From Sphingobium sp. AS12 (lineage in GTDB: Bacteria; Pseudomonadota; Alphaproteobacteria; Sphingomonadales; Sphingomonadaceae), in contig NZ_JAHRGM010000056.1 in NCBI RefSeq assembly GCF_019097845.1, positions 62,001-126,000 on the forward strand: a stretch of DNA of 64,000 bases, given 5' to 3'. Within the stretch, counting starts at the first letter, position 1; each line of letters begins with the position of its first letter. The notes below the pieces were generated by a model. The model did not search any database. It was not told the DNA's origin and saw only the letters and a list, made by a program, of their open reading frames with translations. A program made the translations under genes and the position numbers. Of this stretch, positions 9,376 through 17,947 are shown in pieces.

Positions 9376-11297
9376 GCCGCCGCCCTCGCCCGCCATTTCA
9401 TCAGCCAACCGCGCCGTTCGCGACCGAGCAGGGCCAGCGCGCCGCCCAACGCGATCATGATGCCACCGAGCCAGATGAGGGTGACAAAGGGCTTCCACCA
9501 GATGCGCAGCTGCCAGCGGCCACCTTCTACCTCTTCGCCCAACACGACGTAAAGCTGTCCGTCCCAGCGGGTCAGAAGTGCGGCTTCGCTGGTCGAGGTG
9601 GGGGGCGAGGCAAAGAAGCGCGATTGAGGATGGATGGTGACCGTCGCACCGTTGCGGCGGACTTCCATGTCGGCTTGCAGCGCGGTCCAGTTGTCGCCCG
9701 CGAGTGGCTGGATCTGGAGGAAGCGCAACTGCCAGCCTGCGGTCTCGATCATGTCACCGGGGCGGGCGGCAACCAGTTTCTCAACGGTGAAGGCGGAGTC
9801 GCTGGCCATGCCCCCTAAGCTGACGGCGCAGCCGAGATGGGCGATGACCATGCCATAGGTGAAGAGCGGGGTGCGGCGCAGGTTGCGTTTCCACAAGGGC
9901 GCGAGGCTGGCCACAGCGACCGATCCGGCGATGACGAGGCCAAGGAATGGGAGGATGCCGATGCGGCCCCAGACTAAAGCCGACACTAAGCTGGACAATA
10001 GTAAAGCGATTCCAAACGGGATCAGCAAACGTTTGCCGACAACCCGCGCCTGATCGCGCCGCCAGCGCACGAGCGGGCCTGCGGCCATGGCGATCATCAG
10101 TGCCAGCGCGATCGGCCCGGCGATCCGATCGAAATAGGGCGCGCCGACCGAGACTTTATGACCAAAGGCTTCGGTCATCAGCGGATAGAGGGTGCCGATC
10201 AGGACCAGGCCAAGGATGACGGTCAGCAGGAGATTGTTGATGACCAGCATCGTCTCACGGCTGACCAGCTCGAACGGCGCACCTTCGCGGACTGCACCGA
10301 TACGCCAGCCGAACAGGGCCAGCGCGCCGCCGATATAGAGCGCGAGCAGGCCGAGGATGAAGCTGCCCCGTGTCGGATCGACAGCGAAGGCGTGAACGCT
10401 GGTCAGGATGCCGGAGCGGACGAGGAAGGTGCCGACCATCGACATGGAGAAGGCGACCACGGCCAGCATCACCGTCCAGGCGCGCAGCGCGTCGCGGGTG
10501 GCCAGCACGGTGACGCTGTGGAGCAAGGCGGTGGCAGCCAGCCAGGGCATTAGCGAGGCGTTTTCGACCGGATCCCAGAACCACCAGCCACCCCAGCCCA
10601 GCTCATAATAGGCCCAGTAGCTACCTGCGGTGATGCCGAGCGTCAGCAACACCCACGCCCCCAGCACCCATGGCCGCATGGCGCGGGCAAAGGATGCGTC
10701 CACCTGCCGCGTCAGCAGTGCGCCGATGGCAAAGGAGAAGGCGACGGATAAGCCGACATAGCCGAGATACAGGGTGGGCGGATGGAAAGCGAGGCCGGGA
10801 TCTTGAAGGAGCGGGTTCAACCCCTGTCCGTCCGCTGGTGCGGGGTCGATGCGGGCGAAGGGGTTGGAGGAGAAGAGCAGGAAGGCATAGAAGCCCAGGC
10901 TGATCGCGGCCTGCCCGCCCAAAGTCGCCATATGCGTGTCGCGGCGCAGCGCGCGCTCGAACAGGGCAACCGCGGCCCCGGCGACGCCCATGACCGTGAC
11001 CCAGAGCAGCATCGATCCTTCATGATTGCCCCATGTCCCGGCGAATTTGTAGAGCCAGGGCTTGGCCGAATGGCTGTTGGTCGCGACCAGCAGCACCGAC
11101 ATGTCGGATCGCATGAAGAGGGTGATGAGCAGGGCAAAGGCGATCGCGGTCAGGACGCCCTGCGCCACGGCGGCGGGGCGGACGGCGGCGAGCAGGTCTG
11201 GCTTGCTGCCCTTGAGGCCGATAAAGGCGAGGACCAGCTGGAGCAGCGCGAGCGACGCGGCAAGCCAGAGCGCGGCGAGGCCGGTTTCAGCGATCAT
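9372..11297 (-). CDS. ccmF: Cytochrome c haem lyase subunit CcmF
   Basis: Large inner-membrane haem-handling protein that ligates haem from holo-CcmE to apocytochrome c. The 641 residues contain many membrane helices. The WWD domain, GWGGWWFWDPVENASLMPWL, lies at about 235-254, and the motif NHEGSMLLW is near 91. Conserved His residues occur in GNHEG, FHPPTLY and TSVHAFA. It overlaps ccmG by 4 nt. A 136-bp gap containing a palindromic repeat separates it from ccmE upstream, unlike the overlapped genes elsewhere in this operon. Confidence 0.96.
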   Translation of the reverse strand: MIAETGLAALWLAASLALLQLVLAFIGLKGSKPDLLAAVRPAAVAQGVLTAIAFALLITLFMRSDMSVLLVATNSHSAKPWLYKFAGTWGNHEGSMLLWVTVMGVAGAAVALFERALRRDTHMATLGGQAAISLGFYAFLLFSSNPFARIDPAPADGQGLNPLLQDPGLAFHPPTLYLGYVGLSVAFSFAIGALLTRQVDASFARAMRPWVLGAWVLLTLGITAGSYWAYYELGWGGWWFWDPVENASLMPWLAATALLHSVTVLATRDALRAWTVMLAVVAFSMSMVGTFLVRSGILTSVHAFAVDPTRGSFILGLLALYIGGALALFGWRIGAVREGAPFELVSRETMLVINNLLLTVILGLVLIGTLYPLMTEAFGHKVSVGAPYFDRIAGPIALALMIAMAAGPLVRWRRDQARVVGKRLLIPFGIALLLSSLVSALVWGRIGILPFLGLVIAGSVAVASLAPLWKRNLRRTPLFTYGMVIAHLGCAVSLGGMASDSAFTVEKLVAARPGDMIETAGWQLRFLQIQPLAGDNWTALQADMEVRRNGATVTIHPQSRFFASPPTSTSEAALLTRWDGQLYVVLGEEVEGGRWQLRIWWKPFVTLIWLGGIMIALGGALALLGRERRGWLMKWRARAAA

Positions 11298-11321
11298 GAA
11301 AAGGATGCCACGATGAAAATT

Positions 11322-11418
11322 CCGTTCGGGCTGAGCGAAGTCGAAGCCTTACATTGAGCGTAGCGAAGTGACCTCCCTGCGGTCGGTCGAACCCTTCGAC
11401 TTCGCTCAGGGCGAACGG
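11322..11418. repeat. REP-like palindromic repeat between ccmE and ccmF
   Basis: Arms CCGTTCGGGCTGAGCGAAGTCGAA and TTCGACTTCGCTCAGGGCGAACGG (shown in part) are inverted copies around a GC-rich centre. It belongs to the same family as the elements at 15817, 38671, 39548 and 45902. It sits inside an operon, so it may form a strong mRNA hairpin between two cistrons. Confidence 0.8.
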
Positions 11419-11433
11419 AGGTTTGAGAATGGT

Positions 11434-11880
11434 TCACTTCTCCACCTTCAATTCGCGGGTGGTTTCGTTGTAGCTCATGCCTTCCAGTTCGCGGGGCATG
11501 TAGCGTTCGTCATGCTTGGCCAGCAGGTTGGTGGCGATGAAGGTGCCTTTGGTGTCGAACGATCCTTCGGCGACGACGCCGCTGCCTTCCTTGAACAGGT
11601 CGGGCGCGATGCCGCTGAAGGTGGCGGGGACGGTGGCTTTGCCGTCGGTGACGTCGAAGGACATGGTGACGCCGTCGGCCGCGCGCTTGAGGCTACCCTT
11701 GACCACCATGCCGCCGAGGCGGATCGCCTTGCCGGGTTCCACGCCCTTGGCCTTTACATCGCCGGGCGCGTAGAAATAGGCGGCTTCGTCCTTGAGCGCG
11801 GAGGCGGCGAGCAGGCCTGCGCCGATCAGCGCGGCCAGCGCGACGAGCGCAAGGATCAGGCGTTGATGCTTGGCTTTCAT
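11434..11880 (-). CDS. ccmE: Haem chaperone CcmE
   Basis: Periplasmic haem chaperone anchored by one N-terminal helix (about 7-27), carrying haem covalently between CcmC and CcmF. The 148 residues show the OB-fold core (RLGGMVVKGSL, VTFSG-like strand) and the haem-binding motif AKHDERYMP, in which H123 is the covalent ligand and Y127 the axial partner. This is the classical HXXXY form, not the CXXXY variant. It overlaps ccmD by ATGA. Confidence 0.96.
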   Translation of the reverse strand: MKAKHQRLILALVALAALIGAGLLAASALKDEAAYFYAPGDVKAKGVEPGKAIRLGGMVVKGSLKRAADGVTMSFDVTDGKATVPATFSGIAPDLFKEGSGVVAEGSFDTKGTFIATNLLAKHDERYMPRELEGMSYNETTRELKVEK

Positions 11881-12008
11881 GGACGGTTCGCCAATGTTTC
11901 GGCCTGAGCCTCAGCGCGATGCATGCTGCGCCAGCTGATCAGGCTGACCGCCGCTGTTCCCAGCAAGGTCACCGCATAGGCGGCGATGACAAAGGTCCAT
12001 TGGTGCAT
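11877..12008 (-). CDS. ccmD: Small haem exporter subunit CcmD
   Basis: A 43-residue protein (MHQWTFVIAAYAVTLLG and so on) with a single membrane helix at about 5-25 and a basic, then acidic C-terminal tail. CcmD stabilises the CcmC-CcmE complex and helps release holo-CcmE from the CcmABC machinery. It was identified by size, topology, the typical HxxFVxxAY-like start, its place between ccmC and ccmE, and its 4-nt overlap with ccmE. The gap to ccmC is only 4 bp. Confidence 0.88.
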   Translation of the reverse strand: MHQWTFVIAAYAVTLLGTAAVSLISWRSMHRAEAQAETLANRP

Positions 12009-12012
12009 GGGG

Positions 12013-12741
12013 CTATCCTCTTGCAAGGCGCTGCATTCGCGCCTCAACCTTATTTTGCGCCAGTATCGCCCGCATCCGCATCAGCACGATCGCGCCGAAC
12101 CATAGGGAAAAGCCCAGCAGCGTCAGGCCAAGCGGCCAGAGCAGGGCCATGTCGATGCTGGAGCCGCGCAGAGTGATGGACGGTCCCTGATGCAGGCTGT
12201 TCCACCAGACGACCGAGCGGTTGATGATCGGAATGTTGATCGCGCCGACCAGGCCGAAAATGGCGGTGACATTGCTGACCCCACCCTGCCCCGCGCCCTG
12301 ACGCGCGCTGGCATTGGCCAGGGCAATATAACCCAAATAGAGGAAAAGCAGCACGAGCATCGACGTCATGCGTCCGTCCCATTCCCACCATGTCCCCCAA
12401 GTCGGACGCCCCCAGATCGATCCGGTCGCAAGGCAGATGGCCGTAAACAGCGCGCCGGGCGCGGCAATGGCGCGGCCCGCGACGGCGGCGAGCGGGTGCC
12501 GCCAGACAAGTTGCATCAACGCCGAGACAGCGATGCCGGTCCAGCCCGCCATCCCCAGCCAGGCGGTGGGGACATGGATATAGAGGATTCGCACCGTCTG
12601 CCCCTGAAGATAGTCGGCAGGCGTCAGGAAAAGGCCACAGGCGCAGCCCGCCAGCAACAGGACGAGACCGGACCAGAACAGCCAGCCGGTGAGCGGCCGG
12701 GCGATCTTGAGGAAGCGGGCGGGATTGGCGAAACGATGCAT
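12013..12741 (-). CDS. ccmC: Haem-transfer protein CcmC
   Basis: Inner-membrane protein that loads haem onto CcmE. I chose ATG 12741 (MHRFANPARFLKIARPLTGW, 242 residues), which matches family length; the frame is open to 12903 but that extension is low-complexity. Six helices are evident, with the WWD motif PTWGTWWEWDGRMTSMLVL at about 118-137 and haem-ligand His residues in IHVPTAWLG and NSLHQG. First gene of the ccmCDEFGHI run. The exporter genes ccmA and ccmB are not adjacent and must be elsewhere. Confidence 0.95.
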   Translation of the reverse strand: MHRFANPARFLKIARPLTGWLFWSGLVLLLAGCACGLFLTPADYLQGQTVRILYIHVPTAWLGMAGWTGIAVSALMQLVWRHPLAAVAGRAIAAPGALFTAICLATGSIWGRPTWGTWWEWDGRMTSMLVLLFLYLGYIALANASARQGAGQGGVSNVTAIFGLVGAINIPIINRSVVWWNSLHQGPSITLRGSSIDMALLWPLGLTLLGFSLWFGAIVLMRMRAILAQNKVEARMQRLARG

Positions 12742-12853
12742 CAGGGCTGCGTCTTTAGCGGCGCGGGCGCGGCATGGCCAGTAGGGCATTTTGCCGATGG
12801 ACGGGCCGATGTATGGAGAGGTGAGATTGGATGTGGCTGGCGCCGGGACGATA

Positions 12854-12883
12854 TTGACATCGCCTGCTGCCTTCGCCGATAGC
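12854..12883 (+). promoter_or_regulatory. Candidate sigma-70 promoter for chrA
   Basis: TTGACA (12854-12859) and GATAGC (12878-12883) are 18 bp apart, in the divergent region between ccmC and chrA. The -35 is perfect and the -10 moderate. A leader of about 85 bases would precede chrA. Confidence 0.4.
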
Positions 12884-12974
12884 TTGGCGCATCGGGCCAA
12901 CACGGACGCCCGGTGAGACGGGGTCCGTCCAAGTCCGTTCCCTTCGCCGTGCCTGCGGCGTCAGGAGCGTTTTA

Positions 12975-14171
12975 ATGACCGACCCGATGGATACCACCCG
13001 ACCGCCGCCGATCAGCCTGATCGCCTTGTTCCTGAAATTCCTGCGTTTCGGCGCGCTCGCCTTTGGCGGGCCGGTGGCGCAGATTGCAATGGTGCGCCAG
13101 GCTCTGGTCGAGGAGGAACGCTGGATCGCGCCTGCGCGCTTCAACCGGTTGCTGGCTGTGTTGCAGGTGTTGCCCGGCCCCGAAGCGCACGAATTATGCG
13201 TCCATTTGGGGATGATGGCGCGCGGACGCATCGGCGGATTGCTGGCGGGGCTGGGATTCATGCTGCCGGGTCTGACGCTGATGATGATCGCGGGCTGGCT
13301 GTATGTCGGCTGGATTGCGGGGCATGTCGGGCTGACTGGTGTGCTGCTGGGCGTGCAGATCGCCGTGCTGGCGGTGATTGCGCGGGCGGTGGTGCGGATC
13401 GGCCAGCATATTATCGAGGATCGTTTGCTGGCCGGCATAGCCGTGGTGGCGCTGATCGCGACGCTGATGGCGGTGCCGTTCTGGATCATCCTGCTGGCCG
13501 GCGGACTGGCCTATGCGGCGGCGGAGCGGCCCATCGTGGCGATTCTGGTGCTGTTGGTGCCGATAGTGGGCGCGCTGATCGTGCAGTATTTCGTCGGGGC
13601 GACAAGCGCGGCGGGGCCTGTCGTCGCCCACGCGCCCGCGACGCTGGCGATGCTGTTCATTGCCGGGCTGAAAGGCGGACTGCTGACTTTTGGCGGCGCT
13701 TATACGGCGATCCCCTATGTGCGGGCCGACACAGTCGGGCGCGGGTGGATCAGCGATTCGGCGTTTCTGGACGGGATAGCACTGGCAGGGGTGCTGCCTG
13801 CGCCGCTGGTGATCTTCGCGACCTTTGTGGGCTATGTCGCGGGCGGGCCGCTGGGCGCGCTGGCTGTGACGGCGGGAATGTTCCTGCCTGCCTTTGCCTT
13901 TTCGATGCTATTTTTCGAGCGGCTGGAGGCGGTGGTCGCCAATCCGACATTGCATCGGCTGCTGACCGGCGTGGCGGCGGCGGTGGTGGGAATCATCGCG
14001 GCAACCTTTGCTCAGCTGACGCTGGCGACGGCTGCGCGCATGGACAATATGCTGATCGCGGCAGTGCTGTTCGCCCTTGCCCTGGCGGTCGCCTGGCGGA
14101 TCAAGGGGGCTTGGGTCACGCCCGCCATATTGGCTGGCGGGGCGGCGGTTGGCTGGCTGATTTCGCTCTGA
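12975..14171 (+). CDS. chrA: Chromate transporter ChrA, long two-domain form
   Basis: Predicted inner-membrane chromate efflux protein of the CHR superfamily. The 398 residues contain two homologous CHR halves: the first with KFLRFGALAFGGPVAQ and VLPGPEAHELCVHLG, the second (about 220 onward) with KGGLLTFGGAYTAIPYV and LAGVLPAPLVIFATFVGYVAGG. The duplicated FGG and PGP-like signatures are diagnostic. It is transcribed alone, divergent from ccmC. Chromate as substrate is inferred from the family; sulfate-related roles have also been proposed for ChrA. Confidence 0.9.
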   Translation: MTDPMDTTRPPPISLIALFLKFLRFGALAFGGPVAQIAMVRQALVEEERWIAPARFNRLLAVLQVLPGPEAHELCVHLGMMARGRIGGLLAGLGFMLPGLTLMMIAGWLYVGWIAGHVGLTGVLLGVQIAVLAVIARAVVRIGQHIIEDRLLAGIAVVALIATLMAVPFWIILLAGGLAYAAAERPIVAILVLLVPIVGALIVQYFVGATSAAGPVVAHAPATLAMLFIAGLKGGLLTFGGAYTAIPYVRADTVGRGWISDSAFLDGIALAGVLPAPLVIFATFVGYVAGGPLGALAVTAGMFLPAFAFSMLFFERLEAVVANPTLHRLLTGVAAAVVGIIAATFAQLTLATAARMDNMLIAAVLFALALAVAWRIKGAWVTPAILAGGAAVGWLISL

Positions 14172-14318
14172 CAGCGAGGCCCATCAGGCCGTTTCGCCCC
14201 ACCGGGATAGGTAAAGGAACGGCCTGCCACGCTTTTTTGTTACAGGAGGGCGACAAACGGGACGAGAGTGACTATATGCGCGCCAAAGCCCGGCCCCTGC
14301 GGTCGGACAGGATCGGCT

Positions 14319-15797
14319 ATGGACCCGCTCACACCCATGATCACGACCAACCCTTTCGACGACGACAAGTTGCGCGAAGAATGCGGCATTTTTGGCGTTT
14401 CCGGCGCTGACACAGCCTCTGCCATCGTTGCGCTAGGCCTTCATGCGCTCCAGCATCGGGGGCAGGAAGCCGCCGGTATCACCAGCTGGGACGGGCATGA
14501 TTTCCATACCCACCGGGCGATGGGCCATGTTGCGGGCAATTTCGACCGGGACGAGGTGATTCGCGGCCTGCCGGGCGGTTCGGCCTGCGGCCATGTGCGC
14601 TATTCGACCACGGGCGAGACATCGCTGCGCAATGTGCAGCCGCTCTATGCGGAACTCAATTCCGGCGGATTCGCCGTTGCCCATAATGGCAATATCTCCA
14701 ACGCGATGAAGGTGCGGCGGGAGCTGATTCGGCGTGGGTCGATCTTCCAGTCGACGTCAGACACCGAAGTCATCATCCATCTGGTCGCAACGTCCAGCTA
14801 TCGCACTCTGCTCGACAAGTTCATCGATGCGTTGAAGCAGGTTGAGGGTGCCTATTCGCTGATCGTCATGACGCCCGAAGGCATGATCGCCTGCCGCGAT
14901 CCGCTGGGCATCCGACCGTTGGTGATGGGGAAGCTAGGCGATACCATCATGTTCGCGTCGGAAACGGTCGCGTTCGACGTGGTAGGTGCGGACTATATCC
15001 GCTCGATCGATCCGGGCGAACTGGTGATCGTGACCAATGCGGGCGAAATCCGGTCGCATCGCCCCTTTGGCGACGTTCATCCGCGCCCCTGCATTTTCGA
15101 GCATGTCTATTTCAGCCGTCCCGATTCGATTGTCGACGGGTCCAGCGTCTATTCGGTCCGCAAGGCGATCGGCGCGCAGCTGGCGATCGAAAATCCGGTC
15201 GAGGCGGATTATGTCATTCCGGTGCCCGACAGCGGCGTGCCAGCGGCGATCGGCTATGCCCAGCAATCGGGCATCCCGTTCGAGCTGGGCATCATCCGGT
15301 CCCACTATATCGGCCGCACCTTCATCCAGCCGGGCGACAAGGTCCGCCATCTGGGCGTGAAGCTGAAGCATAATGCCAATCGCGCGCTGATCCAGGGCAA
15401 GAAGATCGTGCTGATCGATGATTCGATCGTGCGCGGGACCACAAGCCTCAAGATCGTGCAGATGATGCGCGAGGCGGGCGCGGCCGAGGTGCATATGCGG
15501 ATCGCGTCGCCGCCGACCAAGCATAGCTGCTTCTATGGCGTCGACACGCCGGAACGCACCAAATTGCTGGCGCACAAGCTGGACGTGGGCGGGATGCAGG
15601 ATTTCATCCATGCCGACAGTCTGTCCTTCATCTCGATCGATGGCCTGTACAAGGCGCTGGGCGAAGCCAAGCGCGAATGTGGACGGCCGCAATATTGCGA
15701 TGCCTGCTTCACCGGCGACTATCCCACCACGCTGACCGACCAAGATGATGTGGTGGTCACCGACCAGCTGGAATTGCTGGCGGAACGGGTCGCCTGA
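14319..15797 (+). CDS. purF: Amidophosphoribosyltransferase PurF
   Basis: First committed step of purine synthesis: PRPP plus glutamine to phosphoribosylamine. I prefer ATG 14319, with AGGA seven bases upstream (492 residues); ATG 14337 is possible. A propeptide precedes the N-terminal nucleophile Cys22 in EECGIFGVSG. The glutaminase domain is followed by a phosphoribosyltransferase domain with the PRPP loop VLIDDSIVRGTTS. Cysteines in RPCIF, KHSCFYG and QYCDACFTGDYP match the [4Fe-4S] ligands of the B. subtilis-type enzyme, so an oxygen-sensitive cluster is expected. Confidence 0.96.
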   Translation: MDPLTPMITTNPFDDDKLREECGIFGVSGADTASAIVALGLHALQHRGQEAAGITSWDGHDFHTHRAMGHVAGNFDRDEVIRGLPGGSACGHVRYSTTGETSLRNVQPLYAELNSGGFAVAHNGNISNAMKVRRELIRRGSIFQSTSDTEVIIHLVATSSYRTLLDKFIDALKQVEGAYSLIVMTPEGMIACRDPLGIRPLVMGKLGDTIMFASETVAFDVVGADYIRSIDPGELVIVTNAGEIRSHRPFGDVHPRPCIFEHVYFSRPDSIVDGSSVYSVRKAIGAQLAIENPVEADYVIPVPDSGVPAAIGYAQQSGIPFELGIIRSHYIGRTFIQPGDKVRHLGVKLKHNANRALIQGKKIVLIDDSIVRGTTSLKIVQMMREAGAAEVHMRIASPPTKHSCFYGVDTPERTKLLAHKLDVGGMQDFIHADSLSFISIDGLYKALGEAKRECGRPQYCDACFTGDYPTTLTDQDDVVVTDQLELLAERVA

Positions 15798-15816
15798 ACC
15801 CTTCATTCCTGCCTCA

Positions 15817-15917
15817 CCGTTCGTCCTGAGTAGCCACTGAGCGAAGTCGAAGTGGCGTATCGAAGGATGCTTCGATACGGGGCTTCGGCAGGCTCAGCCC
15901 CTACTCAGCACGAACGG
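15817..15917. repeat. REP-like palindromic repeat between purF and the SDR gene
   Basis: Ends CCGTTCGTCCTGAGTAG and CTACTCAGCACGAACGG are inverted copies. The centre holds further inverted pieces (GTATCGAAGGAT and GCTTCGATAC). It ends eight bases before the downstream start codon, so it contributes to that gene's leader. Confidence 0.8.
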
Positions 15918-15924
15918 ATATATA

Positions 15925-16641
15925 ATGGCCTCTTCTCCCCTTCCCCTTTCCGGTAAACTGGCGCTTGTCACCGGGGCCAGCCGTGGCATTGGCGCGGCGA
16001 CCGCGCAGGCGCTGGCGGCGGCGGGTGCGCATGTCGTGCTGACCGGGCGGACCACTGGCGGGCTGGAAGAAGTGGAGGATGCGATCCACAAGGCGGGCGG
16101 TCATGCGACGATCGCGCCGCTGGACCTGATCGACGGGGAAAGCATCGGGCGGTTGGCGCAGGCGATTGCCGGGCGCTGGGACGCGCTGGACATATTGGTG
16201 CTGAACGCGGCGACGCTGGGCGCGCTGGCGGCGGTGCCCGCGATCGATGCCAAGGAATTTGCGCGGTTGCTGACGCTGAATATCGCCGCGCCGCAAGCGT
16301 TGATCGCGGCATTCGACCGGATGCTGCGAGCGAGCAAGGATGCGCGGGTGGTGGCGGTGACGTCATCGGTCGTGAAGCCCCGCGCCTATTGGGGTGCTTA
16401 TGGCGCGTCCAAGGCGGCGTTGGAAACGCTGGTGGGCGCCTATGGCGAGGAGATGAAGAATATCTCCGCCATCCGCACGCATATCGTCGATCCGGGCGCG
16501 ACCCGCACAGCGATGCGCGCGCGCGCCTTTCCGGGGGAAGATCCTGCGACGCTCAAGGGGCCGGAAGTTGTGGCGGACGCGATCGTGGATCTGGTCGTGG
16601 CGGATACGCCCACCGGGCATCGGATGCGGGTCGAGGGCTGA
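15925..16641 (+). CDS. Short-chain dehydrogenase/reductase family oxidoreductase
   Basis: A classical SDR of 238 residues with a Rossmann fold. TGASRGIG (about 17-24) is the cofactor glycine motif, NAA at about 92 is the structural motif, and catalytic Ser (VTSSVVKPR) and YGASKAAL (Y-x3-K) are present. TGR after the second strand suggests NADP(H) preference. It resembles YciK-like SDRs of unknown substrate. It converges on the cfa-like gene with only 4 bp between stop codons, so the two are not cotranscribed. Confidence 0.9.
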   Translation: MASSPLPLSGKLALVTGASRGIGAATAQALAAAGAHVVLTGRTTGGLEEVEDAIHKAGGHATIAPLDLIDGESIGRLAQAIAGRWDALDILVLNAATLGALAAVPAIDAKEFARLLTLNIAAPQALIAAFDRMLRASKDARVVAVTSSVVKPRAYWGAYGASKAALETLVGAYGEEMKNISAIRTHIVDPGATRTAMRARAFPGEDPATLKGPEVVADAIVDLVVADTPTGHRMRVEG

Positions 16642-16645
16642 AGCG

Positions 16646-17911
16646 TCAGGCGGGTTTGACCAGCGTGACCTGCGCCACGTCGATCCCGCCACCGCGGAAA
16701 CCACCTTCGCAATACATCAGATAGAAGCGCCATAAGGCCACGAAATGCTGGTCGAAACTGGCGGGCAACCGGCCTTCGTCGATGGCGCGATCGAAACGCT
16801 CGCGCCAGCGGCGCAGGGTTTCGGCATAGTCGAGGCCGAAGCGGTGGACGTCCTGCCAGACCAGCCCCTGCTGCTCCGCAATCGCGCGGAATCGGCTTTC
16901 GGACAGGAGCATACCGCCGGGGAAGATATAGGTCTGGATGAAGTCCGCGCCGCGCGCATAGCCCTCGAAGATCGCGTCATCGATCAGGATATACTGGATC
17001 GCAGCGCGGCCGCCGGGTTTGAGCAGGCGGTGGATGGCGGCAAGATAGTCGGGCCAGTAGCGCTGGCCGACCGCTTCGACCATTTCGACGCTGGCGATGG
17101 CGTCATATTGCCCCTGCGCATCGCGATAGTCGGTCAGGCAGATATCCGCGCCTGATCCCAACCGGTCGCGGGCATAATCAGCCTGTTCGGTGGACAAAGT
17201 GAGGCCGGTATAGCTGATCGCGTGGCGTTCCATCGCCTGTTCGGCCAGACCACCCCAGCCGCAGCCGATTTCCAGCAGCGATGCGCCGTCGGTCAGGTCC
17301 AGCCGGTCGAGGATCCCATCAACCTTGCGCCTCTGCGCCTGTTCCAGACTTTCGATCCGGCAGTCAGGATCAAGGAACAAGCCACTGGAATAATGCATAT
17401 TCTGATCGAGCCAGAGGCGGTAGAAATCATTGCCCAGATCATAATGGAAGGCGATGTTGTGGCGCGATCCGCGGCGGCTGTTGCGGCGCGCCCAGTGGGT
17501 CAGACGTCCAGCCCAGCGGGCGGGGCCGCGTGGACGAGCGGCTTTGCCCAAGGCGACCGCGTTCGCCATGAACAGGGCAAAGAGCGGCACCGGATCGGGG
17601 CTGGTCCATTCGCCTGCCGCCCAAGCGCGATACCAGCCGGACGAGCCGCCCGTTGCCAGCCGCAGCAGTGCGCGCCAGTGGAGCAGATGCACCTCACATT
17701 CCGGCCCCGGCGCGCGGCCGCCCAGCAGCCTGCGCGTGCCGTCCGGCAGCGTCGCGTCGATCGCACCCTGATGCAGTCCGCTGTCGATGCGATCGAGCAG
17801 GCGATGGAATTGCGGGCCGATCATGCGAGCAAACGCGCTGACGGCCCCCGATCGCGGCGGACGCCGCACGGACAGGGGGCGCTTGCCGCGCCGGGGATCG
17901 ACTGCATTCAT
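16646..17911 (-). CDS. Cyclopropane-fatty-acyl-phospholipid synthase family methyltransferase
   Basis: SAM-dependent enzyme that probably adds a methylene group to unsaturated fatty acids of membrane phospholipids. The 421 residues have an N-terminal lipid-binding part and a methyltransferase core. HYDLGNDFYRLWLDQNMHYSSG is the family signature; LLEIGCGWGGLAEQA is the SAM motif I; and the C-terminal LMYCEGGFRGGGIDVAQV is typical. It lies 36 bp downstream of the photolyase gene on the same strand, an association often seen in a stress/lipid locus. Confidence 0.9.
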   Translation of the reverse strand: MNAVDPRRGKRPLSVRRPPRSGAVSAFARMIGPQFHRLLDRIDSGLHQGAIDATLPDGTRRLLGGRAPGPECEVHLLHWRALLRLATGGSSGWYRAWAAGEWTSPDPVPLFALFMANAVALGKAARPRGPARWAGRLTHWARRNSRRGSRHNIAFHYDLGNDFYRLWLDQNMHYSSGLFLDPDCRIESLEQAQRRKVDGILDRLDLTDGASLLEIGCGWGGLAEQAMERHAISYTGLTLSTEQADYARDRLGSGADICLTDYRDAQGQYDAIASVEMVEAVGQRYWPDYLAAIHRLLKPGGRAAIQYILIDDAIFEGYARGADFIQTYIFPGGMLLSESRFRAIAEQQGLVWQDVHRFGLDYAETLRRWRERFDRAIDEGRLPASFDQHFVALWRFYLMYCEGGFRGGGIDVAQVTLVKPA

Positions 17912-17947
17912 GACGTCAATCTTGCATCAAGCTGCGCCGCGCTGCAA

